Under the pieces are notes generated by a model that saw only the letters and a list, made by a program, of their open reading frames with translations, was not told the DNA's origin and searched no databases. Position numbers and translations under genes: made by a program. Shown in pieces: positions 56,179 to 62,813 of a stretch of DNA of 64,000 nucleotides. The stretch is from Bacteroidales bacterium (GTDB lineage Bacteria; Bacteroidota; Bacteroidia; Bacteroidales; UBA932): contig JAFTEQ010000003.1 in the NCBI GenBank assembly GCA_017453565.1, positions 1 through 64,000 on the forward strand, given 5' to 3'. The number at the start of each line of letters is the position of its first letter. Position 1 is the stretch's first letter.

Positions 56179-58445
56179 AGCGTAATCAGATCTCCCAGTT
56201 TACGGTCCCACTCCGGCGGGTCGAAGGGCACCAGCCCGCTCCAGTGGAAGAAGGTCATCTCGCCCAGCAGTACGCGGCCGTCGACCTCGTAGAAGTCGAC
56301 CCGCACCTGGGGGATGCCCTCTGAAAGCCGGGCGGCGAGGCGTTTCATCTCCTCCCAGCCCGAGGGCTTGGCGGGTGTGACATCGGCATTCGGATGCCCG
56401 TTGGTGAAGGGCAGGTGCCGGAACTCCATGTCGAAGAAGTCGAACCGGGTCTCGTCCGGGCCCTGCCGGCCGGTGGCGATGAACATCAGTTCCGGTTTGC
56501 CGCTGAAGCAAAAGAACTTGTAGTCGATGAGTTCGCCCGAAGCGTCCTCCAGATAGGGTTCCGCCAGGATCCGGGGCTTGATGTCCTTGTAGGGCCATTC
56601 GCGGTGCAGGGCGTAGAAGTTGCGACTCAGCGCCGCGGCAAGCTGGGCGCGCACCGCCTCACGGTCCAGCGACGCCCTATCCTTGCAGATGACCACCCCG
56701 CCGCAATCGTGCGTGGTCTTGAGCACGAACTGCTCCGGCAGGGCGTCGAAGTCGATCTCCTCGGCCCGTTCCCAGAGCCCGATGGTGGAGTTGAGGTGCT
56801 CCGGCCCGATGCGTTCCGCCGCCCAGACTTTCACCTCCGCCTTGTCGGCAAGGCGCGTGTAGAGGGTTTTGCGGTCGTGGAGTTTGAGCCACTGAAGTTT
56901 CTCGTTGAAGGTTCTGGGGTGGCGCAGATGCAGTTTCTGCCCCATCTTCACCCGGTACCAGAGACGCAGGTACAGGGCGTCGGGCAGCACGCCGCCGAAT
57001 CGTTCGAGCAGTCTGCGGCAGGCAATGCGCATCCAGCTCCGTTCCTCGCGGAACGGCAGCAGGGCGAGGCCGTAGACCAGGGCGCAGAGCACTACGCTCA
57101 GCAGGTCCCAGCCAAGACCGCCGCCCAGGCGCCGCAGCAGCAGGGCCGCGACCGCCATTACGCCGGCGGCCAGCAGTTCGGGCACCAGACGCAACAGCGA
57201 CTGTCCCGGACGGATGCGTACCAGGCGCCAGAGCAGGAACATGTTCACCGCAATGCTCACGAAGCGAACGAGGGCCCGCGCCCAGTAGAGCGAAACGAAG
57301 TCGCGCCGCACGAAAATAAGCAGCACGGGGATGAAGGCCGCGATGTAGAGCCACTGGGCCAGCACCGAGAGACGCGGACGTCCCTTGGCGCGGAAGGCCT
57401 CGGAGCAGTACTGACCCAGCACGATGGCGAAGGCGCTGGTGAGGCCCCAGATGCCGATGAATCCGGCCGCCTCGCCCCACTGGGCGCCCAGCATCACGCC
57501 GGTGACCAGATTGCGGAAGAGGAAGATGCCCGCACCCAGGGGGATGAGCACCATGGCCGCCGCTTTCTGGAACTTGAGGTAGAAGGCCTTGAACTCGCCC
57601 TCCTGCCGCTGCAGGCGCGAGAGCGCCGAGAAGAGGATGGGGGTGGTGGCGGCCGTGACGATGCCCGTGAACTGGCCCACCACGCTCATGGAAGTCTTGT
57701 ACACACCCAGCAGGTGCTGGCTCAGGCAGGCGCCCACGATGAAGATGTCGGCATAGGCGGTGAGCCAGATGGAAACGGCTTCCACCATGGACCAGACGCT
57801 GAATGAGAGCATCTCCCGCAGCTGCGCGAACGAGAAATAACGGCGCGGCTTCCACTTGGAGAAGACGGTGAGCAGCACGGCGCTCACCAGGTTGGTGAGG
57901 ATGGTGCCTGCCACCAGCGCCCAGTAGGAGCGCAGCCAGAGGGCCAGGGGGATGGTGACCAGCAGGGGGATGAGTGTGCCGGCCATCCGCACCACAAAGA
58001 GGGGCTTGAAGTCGAGGTCGCGCTTGAAGCCGGCCGCCTGGATGCTGGAGAAGGCCGCCAGTGGGATGGACACGCAGGCGATGGCGATTACGCTCCCGAG
58101 TCCCGGTGCGCCGAGCAGGCGGGCGAGAGGGTTGCGCAGCAGGGCGATCACGCCCCAGAGCAGCAGCGACAGGGCCAGGTTGGTCCAGAAGGCCACCTGG
58201 GTGTTTTCCTCGCGCTCCTGCGCGGAGCGGAACTCGTGCTGAATGATGTATTTCTGGAAACCGGCGTCGGTGAAGAGTTCGGCGAAGGTGACCACCATGG
58301 TGACCGTGGCTACCACCCCGAAGGCTTCGGGCGTGAGGAGCCGCGCCAGCACGATGGAGCTCACGAAACCCGCCAGGCGGGCCGTCACCTCGGTGAGGGT
58401 GGACCATCCGGTGGCTTTCCTTATTCTTCCCTGCAGTTCAGACAT
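56175..58445 (-). CDS. Flippase (Wzx/PST type) fused to a TupA-like ATP-grasp domain
   Basis: 756 aa. Residues 1 to about 470 are a polysaccharide flippase with about 14 helices (SSIVLARLLTPEAFGVVATV, SIWLTAYADIFIVGACL). Residues about 490-756 are a TupA-like ATP-grasp domain, recognised from LRHPRTFNEKLQWLKLHDR, DKAEVKVWAAERIG, FVLKTTHDCGGVVI, YKFFCFSGKPELMFIATGR and VRVDFYEVDGRVLLGEMTFF. The first part moves lipid-linked glycans across the inner membrane; the second group is known from teichuronopeptide-type synthesis and ligates a carboxylate to an amine. No stop or linker disruption is seen between them, so the fusion looks real. Confidence 0.85.
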   Translation of the reverse strand: MSELQGRIRKATGWSTLTEVTARLAGFVSSIVLARLLTPEAFGVVATVTMVVTFAELFTDAGFQKYIIQHEFRSAQEREENTQVAFWTNLALSLLLWGVIALLRNPLARLLGAPGLGSVIAIACVSIPLAAFSSIQAAGFKRDLDFKPLFVVRMAGTLIPLLVTIPLALWLRSYWALVAGTILTNLVSAVLLTVFSKWKPRRYFSFAQLREMLSFSVWSMVEAVSIWLTAYADIFIVGACLSQHLLGVYKTSMSVVGQFTGIVTAATTPILFSALSRLQRQEGEFKAFYLKFQKAAAMVLIPLGAGIFLFRNLVTGVMLGAQWGEAAGFIGIWGLTSAFAIVLGQYCSEAFRAKGRPRLSVLAQWLYIAAFIPVLLIFVRRDFVSLYWARALVRFVSIAVNMFLLWRLVRIRPGQSLLRLVPELLAAGVMAVAALLLRRLGGGLGWDLLSVVLCALVYGLALLPFREERSWMRIACRRLLERFGGVLPDALYLRLWYRVKMGQKLHLRHPRTFNEKLQWLKLHDRKTLYTRLADKAEVKVWAAERIGPEHLNSTIGLWERAEEIDFDALPEQFVLKTTHDCGGVVICKDRASLDREAVRAQLAAALSRNFYALHREWPYKDIKPRILAEPYLEDASGELIDYKFFCFSGKPELMFIATGRQGPDETRFDFFDMEFRHLPFTNGHPNADVTPAKPSGWEEMKRLAARLSEGIPQVRVDFYEVDGRVLLGEMTFFHWSGLVPFDPPEWDRKLGDLITL

Positions 58446-59611
58446 TTCCGGTAGATTTCAAGTTCAGTGCGGGCGGTCTCGGCCCAGGAGAAGTCCTGCG
58501 TGGGCGCCAGTCGGCCGGGTTCGGAAAGGCACTCTGCCACGCGCGTGGCCATGCGCTCGGCAAAACCGGGTCCGTGGGCCACGGTGTCGCGCTCTTCCAG
58601 GATTTCGGGAAGCCCGCCCACGCGCGCGGCCACCACGTGGCAGCCGCAGGATAGCGCTTCCATCGCCACGAGGGGGAGGCCCTCGTTGTGGCTGGGCAGC
58701 ACCAGCACGTCTACGCACTGCAGCAGCAGGGGCATTTCCTCGGGGGTTCGGTTCCCCAGGTCTACCCAGGGCAGCGCGGGCGCGGCATCCAGGGCGCGGC
58801 GCACGTCGGGCGCTTCCTTGCCGTCGCCGATGAGCCAGAACACGAGGGCGTCGTCGTAACGATTGCGGACTTCCCGCCAGATGGCGGGCAGGGTCCGGGT
58901 GTTTTTCACGGGGAAGAAATGGCCGGCGTAGGCCACTACCTTGCATTCCGCCGGCAGTTCGTAGCGGGCGCGCAGTTTCTTCCGTTCCTCTTCGGAATGG
59001 GGGCGGAAACGCTCGTCCACGCCGTTGCGCAACAGATATTTACGGCCCGGAAAGGGGGCCGACGCCTCCATGAGGGCGCGACTCACGTAGAAGTTGCCCG
59101 TCGCCGCCGCGGTGAGGGCCTCCGTTTCCTTACGGATGAGGGGGTTGCGGCCGGGCCGGGTGTGGATGTCGGAGCCGTGCCAGGTAATATAATAAGGTAC
59201 GCCGCTGCGCTTCGACAGCTCCCGGGCGAGCAGGCCGCCGCTGAGGGAGTGCGCCGCTATGAGGTCGCCGACCGACAGGCGCGGCGCCGCCCGCTTCAGG
59301 AATCGTCCGAAAAAGAAGGGCCTGCAGTGGAGTTTTTCAACGGCCAGCCAGTCCAGGATGGAGAAACGGTACCAGAGGAGGTGGTAACAGATGCCGTCAA
59401 TGGTGACGCTGTCTGTCCGGGGTGCGCGGACCGTATGGCGGATGCGGCGGGAAAGGAAAGAGTCACGGCATTGGATGCACCAGGCCTCCACCGTACACCC
59501 GCCTGACGCCTGCAGGGCGCGGATGCGTCCGTGCACGGCGTTGAACAGACCTTTCCGGTCGAAGGCGTCGCTTTCAAACAGTACTGTAAGGCGCAGAGTC
59601 TCTTTCTCCAT
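58421..59611 (-). CDS. Glycosyltransferase family 4
   Basis: 396 aa from ATG 59611. The GT4 pattern is clear: VAYAGHFFPVKNTRTL, LIGDGKEAPD and VLPSHNEGLPLVAMEALSCGC. The 5' end lies only 5 bases after a -7 element (TAACTTTG, minus strand, 59617-59624), which excludes the longer frame and suggests a leaderless mRNA. It overlaps the flippase gene by 25 bases. Part of the glycan block 55153-60682. Confidence 0.88.
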   Translation of the reverse strand: MEKETLRLTVLFESDAFDRKGLFNAVHGRIRALQASGGCTVEAWCIQCRDSFLSRRIRHTVRAPRTDSVTIDGICYHLLWYRFSILDWLAVEKLHCRPFFFGRFLKRAAPRLSVGDLIAAHSLSGGLLARELSKRSGVPYYITWHGSDIHTRPGRNPLIRKETEALTAAATGNFYVSRALMEASAPFPGRKYLLRNGVDERFRPHSEEERKKLRARYELPAECKVVAYAGHFFPVKNTRTLPAIWREVRNRYDDALVFWLIGDGKEAPDVRRALDAAPALPWVDLGNRTPEEMPLLLQCVDVLVLPSHNEGLPLVAMEALSCGCHVVAARVGGLPEILEERDTVAHGPGFAERMATRVAECLSEPGRLAPTQDFSWAETARTELEIYRKCLNCREE

Positions 59612-59616
59612 TTGCG

Positions 59617-59653
59617 CAAAGTTAAGAAACATTGCGTTTTTTTCGTACTTTTG
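59617..59653. promoter_or_regulatory. Divergent promoters of the two glycan transcripts
   Basis: Minus strand TAACTTTG at 59617-59624 and plus strand TACTTTTG at 59646-59653. The start codons are 5 and 9 bases from them, so both transcripts have very short or no leaders. Confidence 0.55.
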
Positions 59654-59662
59654 CTTTTGAAA

Positions 59663-60682
59663 ATGCTCTTCCCCAACCAGACTCTCCTTTCGCTGCGCCG
59701 CGACCCCCGTTTTGCCGGAGGAAAGGGTTGGATTACCTATTTTACTCCCACCTGGAACCGCGCCTCCTTCCTGGAGCGGCCTTACCAGAGCCTGCTTGCG
59801 CAGACCGACACGCACTTCGTCTGGGTGGTGGTGATCGACGGTTCCACCGACGCCTCGGAAGAGGAGGCGCTGCGGCTGCTCCGCCTGGAGCAGATCCCTA
59901 TGCTCGTCTGTTCCCGTTCGCGCAACGAGGGCAAGCACAAGGCCTTCCGTTATGCCCTGGAACGCTGCGAAACCGAGTTTTTCGCCTGTATGGACGACGA
60001 CGACCGCTACGCCCCCGAGGCGACGGCCTGCTTCCTTGAGGCCTGGAAGGCGCTGCGTGCGGAAGGTCCCGCCGACGTGGGTGCCGTGCGGGCCCGGGTG
60101 CAACGGGAAGACGGTTCCCTGCTTTCCGCACCCGCCCCGTTGCGGGGATCGCGTGCGGCTGCTCCGGAGCGGCCGTTCGACTGCTCCACGCTCGACTTCC
60201 GCTACAAATTCGGCCTTGCCGAGGAAAACTGGACCTGCTACTCCGTGGAGGCCCTCCGTTCGGTTGATTTGTTTTCAGAGGGCTACTATCTGGCCGACCG
60301 GCACCGCTTCTTTTCGGAGGCCGTCTGGCAGGGCCGTTTCGCCCGTCGCTGGCGCTGCCGCTACATCCCCGAGGTGTTGCGGACCTACAGTACCGATGCT
60401 CCGTCCTCGCTTTCGCGACCCGCCCCCAGCCGACAGGCCCTGCTCGACAAGCTTATCAATAACTGTCTGCTCTACCGGGAGCAGTACGACTATATCGGGC
60501 GATACCTTCCCCTGGGGCTGCGGCTGCGCCGCCTGCTGTGGATGTCTTCCGTGCGGAGCAAACTGGGCCTTCCCTGGAAGCCCTTCGTCTCCTCCTTCCC
60601 CTCCCGCCCGCTGCGGCGCTGGCTTTGCGCGTTCAGGCCGCTCGGTGCGCTCTGGCCCCGCCCGTCTGTGCCCCGGCAATAA
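59663..60682 (+). CDS. Glycosyltransferase family 2
   Basis: 339 aa from ATG 59663. The GT-A fold shows TYFTPTWNRASFLERPYQSL, WVVVIDGSTDASEE and the DxD-like FFACMDDDDRYAP. It transfers a sugar from a nucleotide donor in surface-glycan synthesis. It is divergent from the GT4/flippase operon. Sugar unknown. A terminator shared with rimM follows. Confidence 0.85.
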   Translation: MLFPNQTLLSLRRDPRFAGGKGWITYFTPTWNRASFLERPYQSLLAQTDTHFVWVVVIDGSTDASEEEALRLLRLEQIPMLVCSRSRNEGKHKAFRYALERCETEFFACMDDDDRYAPEATACFLEAWKALRAEGPADVGAVRARVQREDGSLLSAPAPLRGSRAAAPERPFDCSTLDFRYKFGLAEENWTCYSVEALRSVDLFSEGYYLADRHRFFSEAVWQGRFARRWRCRYIPEVLRTYSTDAPSSLSRPAPSRQALLDKLINNCLLYREQYDYIGRYLPLGLRLRRLLWMSSVRSKLGLPWKPFVSSFPSRPLRRWLCAFRPLGALWPRPSVPRQ

Positions 60683-60712
60683 AAAAACGACCCTTTCGGG
60701 CCGTTTGTCGTT
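60681..60712. terminator. Bidirectional terminator between GT2 and rimM
   Basis: Stem ACGACCC/GGGCCGT (60687-60693 with 60698-60704) with a TTTC loop. The A-run at 60681-60687 provides TTTTTTT on the minus strand, which ends the rpsP-rimM transcript. Confidence 0.75.
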
Positions 60713-61198
60713 CTAGTAAAGTCCTTCCGGAAGGGAGAGGTGCAGTTCGCGTCGCTCCGGGAGCATCTCTTCAATAAAGTCTTCGTGCAGCGGGATCATG
60801 GCCCTGCCGCCTTGCGGGGCGTCGAGGATGATTTCCAGACAGGGGTTGCCCGGAATGGGCTCCAGTTCGTCCACCACTCCGATGCGCCGGCCGTGGTCGA
60901 AGAGCGTCCAGCCGGCAAAGTCGGGTTGGTCTCCGTCCTCATCTTCGCGATCGAGGAAAAGCTGCCGGCCCACCACCTCCTCGGCCTCGTCGAGCGAGCA
61001 GATGTCGCTGAGGTGCAGGATGGCCTTGGTGTTGCCCCGCCGAGTGAGGGATTCAATGAAAAAGGGAACCGGCAGTCCATCGTAATAGATGTACACCGGT
61101 TCCCGGGTCTCGATGTCTTCGAGGTCGATGTCGGACAGTGCAATCAGCAGTCCGCCATCGGTGCCGTTCGACTTGAGGATTTTGGCAGCGGGGAGCAT
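60713..61198 (-). CDS. rimM: Ribosome maturation factor RimM
   Basis: 161 aa. The N-terminal RimM barrel (GTDGGLLIALSD, VPFFIESLTRRGNTKAILHL, LDEAEEVVGRQLFL) is followed by a PRC barrel (FAGWTLFDHGRRIGVVDELEPIPGN, IPLHEDFIEEM). It assists 30S assembly by binding S19. The ATG shares one base with the rpsP stop (TAATG). Slightly shorter than typical. Confidence 0.92.
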   Translation of the reverse strand: MLPAAKILKSNGTDGGLLIALSDIDLEDIETREPVYIYYDGLPVPFFIESLTRRGNTKAILHLSDICSLDEAEEVVGRQLFLDREDEDGDQPDFAGWTLFDHGRRIGVVDELEPIPGNPCLEIILDAPQGGRAMIPLHEDFIEEMLPERRELHLSLPEGLY

Positions 61199-61791
61199 TA
61201 CGCTTCCTCGGCAGCGGGGGCTTCTTCCGCGGCGGGAGCTTCCTCCTGCACCTCGGCGGCCTCTTCGGCAGCAGCCTCTGCAGCTTCTTCGGCGACAGCC
61301 TCGGCTTCCTTCTTGGCCTGAGCGGCGGCGAGTTCCTCGGCCTTCTTGGCCAGCGCCTCGGCGCGGGCTTCCTTGACCTTGGTCTCTTCGGCCTTCGCGG
61401 CCTTCTTGGCCTCGATGGCGGCGTTGTTCAGGGCCGATTTCTTTGCCTCAATCTTGGCGTCCCTTTCGGCTTTCCAGGCGTTCCATTTCTGATCGGCCTG
61501 CTCCTGGGTGAGGGCGCCCTTGGCGATACCGCCGTCGAGGTGATGGCGGAGCAGGACTCCTTCGTAGGAGAGGATGCGGCGGGCGGTCAGCGTGGGCTGG
61601 GCGCCTACCTTGAGCCATGCCAGGGCCTTCGCGCCGTCGAGCACGATGGTGGCAGGATTGGTGTTGGGGTTGTACGAGCCGATCTGCTCGATGAAACGAC
61701 CGTCACGCGGCGAGCGTGCGTCGGCCACGACAATGTGGAAGAATGCGAAATTCTTCTTTCCGTGGCGCTGAAGACGGATTTTAACAGCCAT
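61198..61791 (-). CDS. rpsP: 30S ribosomal protein S16 with Ala/Glu/Lys-rich tail
   Basis: 197 aa. Residues 1 to about 85 are canonical S16 ([38 protein letters not shown]). Residues 105-197 are a long Ala/Glu/Lys-rich extension, absent in most bacteria (S16 is about 80-90 aa) but seen in Bacteroidetes. It forms an operon with rimM. A short hairpin lies at the start of its mRNA. Confidence 0.96.
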   Translation of the reverse strand: MAVKIRLQRHGKKNFAFFHIVVADARSPRDGRFIEQIGSYNPNTNPATIVLDGAKALAWLKVGAQPTLTARRILSYEGVLLRHHLDGGIAKGALTQEQADQKWNAWKAERDAKIEAKKSALNNAAIEAKKAAKAEETKVKEARAEALAKKAEELAAAQAKKEAEAVAEEAAEAAAEEAAEVQEEAPAAEEAPAAEEA

Positions 61792-61823
61792 TGTGAATCT
61801 GTTTTAAAAGTTTATAATGCGTT

Positions 61824-61850
61824 GTCCCTTCTCGAGGGACTGCAAAGATA
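61824..61850 (-). promoter_or_regulatory. rpsP promoter and leader hairpin
   Basis: Minus strand -7 element TATCTTTG at 61843-61850. Right after the expected start, GTCCCT/AGGGAC (61824-61840) can form a 6-bp hairpin with a CGAGA loop at the 5' end of the mRNA. It may stabilise the transcript or take part in S16 autoregulation (inference). Confidence 0.5.
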
Positions 61851-61893
61851 TGGAAATTTTTGTAAAAACTATTGTGGTTTTAATAATTATCCC

Positions 61894-61901
61894 TATTTTT
61901 G
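61894..61901 (+). promoter_or_regulatory. -7 element of tRNA-Leu(GAG)
   Basis: TATTTTTG lies about 16 bp upstream of the tRNA 5' end. Confidence 0.5.
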
Positions 61902-61917
61902 CAGTCCCAAAGTGCCT

Positions 61918-62000
61918 GCGGTAGTGGTGAAATGGTAGACACGCTACTTTGAGGGGGTAGTGCCCGTTGGGGTGTGTGAGTTCGACTCTCACCTACCGCA
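61918..62000 (+). tRNA. tRNA-Leu(GAG)
   Basis: 83 nt. The acceptor GCGGTAG pairs with CTACCGC. The stem CTACT/GGTAG (with a terminal T-G pair) encloses TTGAGGG, anticodon GAG. It has a long variable arm and the T-loop GTTCGACTC. CCA is not encoded. A terminator follows, then a small AT-rich island. Confidence 0.92.
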
Positions 62001-62004
62001 CAAG

Positions 62005-62036
62005 GAGACATCTTCGAAAGAGGGTGTCTCTTTTTT
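62005..62036 (+). terminator. Terminator after tRNA-Leu(GAG)
   Basis: Stem GAGACA-C/G-TGTCTC (62005-62012 with 62023-62030) followed by TTTTTT. Confidence 0.8.
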
Positions 62037-62069
62037 GTGCATTGACATGTCAATTGAAAGAATAATGAT

Positions 62070-62077
62070 TATCTTTG
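62070..62077 (+). promoter_or_regulatory. -7 element of the two-gene island
   Basis: TATCTTTG, 19 bases before the GTG start at 62097. Confidence 0.55.
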
Positions 62078-62096
62078 CGAAAAGGAATATGACATC

Positions 62097-62234
62097 GTGG
62101 AGAAGAAAGAACAAAAGAACTTCTTTGTGAAGATGATGGAAGACAAAAAGGCCATCATCAAGAGTATCCGTGACGGTGTGCCGACAAAGAAAATAGAGGA
62201 GGAGAGAGATGTCAAGTTCGCTACGCCCGTATAG
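62097..62234 (+). CDS. Short basic/acidic protein (45 aa), partner of the DUF6169-like gene
   Basis: 45 aa starting with GTG (62097): begins (M)EKKEQKNFFVKMMEDK and ends DVKFATPV. There is no ATG in this frame before 62133; the GTG is preferred because it is the first start after the promoter and gives an intact helical, highly charged peptide. It overlaps the following gene by 26 bases, so the two are coupled. The low GC matches its partner. Function unknown; size and coupling are like an antitoxin or small regulator (inference only). Confidence 0.5.
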   Translation: MEKKEQKNFFVKMMEDKKAIIKSIRDGVPTKKIEEERDVKFATPV

Positions 62235-62670
62235 CTATACGCTAGAAAGCGGCAAATATCTGTTTCGGACAGATTCCGGGGCCTTGTATGCCGCATACTT
62301 TTTGGATTTATCCGCGCTCGCGCCGAATTTATTCACTTTTAATTTTGACAGAATCCAAGACGGAGTCCCAGGTGTCGTTGATAATCGTGTATTCGACACG
62401 ATATGCTCAATTCTTGAAAGATTCTTCCAGGAGCACAGGAACTCAATGCTTATAGTCTGTGATACAGCTGACGGCAGGGAGGGTGCAAGGATGAGGCTGT
62501 TCAATTCATGGTATGAGCGAATTGCCCCGGAAGGTTTATTGAAGGTTGACAGGACTGGGCGAGCCGAAGTATACAACTTATTCGTGTCTTTACTGGTTTG
62601 GGACGATAATCCTGAAAGGGAACGACTGGTTGCTATACTGGATGAATACTGTCAGACTATGCTGTCATAA
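62209..62670 (+). CDS. DUF6169-like protein of unknown function
   Basis: 153 aa. The pattern YLFRTDSGALYAAYFLD, NRVFDTICSILERFFQEHRNSMLIVCDTADGREGARMRLFNSW recalls Bacteroidetes proteins annotated as DUF6169: a short beta half, then an internal ICDxxDxRExxRxRLFxxW-type block. No membrane segment or signal is visible. It is clearly more AT-rich than its neighbours and lies beside a tRNA, suggesting horizontal acquisition. It overlaps the 45-aa gene. Biological role not known. Confidence 0.6.
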   Translation: MSSSLRPYSYTLESGKYLFRTDSGALYAAYFLDLSALAPNLFTFNFDRIQDGVPGVVDNRVFDTICSILERFFQEHRNSMLIVCDTADGREGARMRLFNSWYERIAPEGLLKVDRTGRAEVYNLFVSLLVWDDNPERERLVAILDEYCQTMLS

Positions 62671-62749
62671 TCATCGAGCCTCTTGCAGAACTCGGCAACA
62701 GCTAAAAAGATCTCAACCGTAGTTCGATAGTTTACATCCTTACCGCACG
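62671..62749. other. tRNA-Leu 3'-end-like remnant
   Basis: AGTTCGA at 62721-62727 and CTTACCGCAC at 62739-62748 resemble the T-loop and acceptor end of tRNA-Leu(GAG) (AGTTCGA then CCTACCGCAC), with a diverged and slightly longer spacer. This could be a decayed right attachment site of the island. Confidence 0.35.
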
Positions 62750-62783
62750 AAAAAAGACAGTTCCAGAGGAGCTGTCTTTTTTC
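62750..62783 (+). terminator. Terminator of the DUF6169-like island
   Basis: A 9-bp stem GACAGTTCC/GGAGCTGTC with an AGA loop, flanked by A6 and T6, so it is usable in both directions. Confidence 0.8.
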
Positions 62784-62813
62784 TTTTGAGGGGGCGCTGC
62801 GAAAACACCATAT

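Noticed and set aside
62089..62130. 13-codon ATG frame before the DUF6169-like gene
   Set aside because: It stops quickly and has no recognisable content; the overlapping GTG frame is longer and coupled to the next gene.
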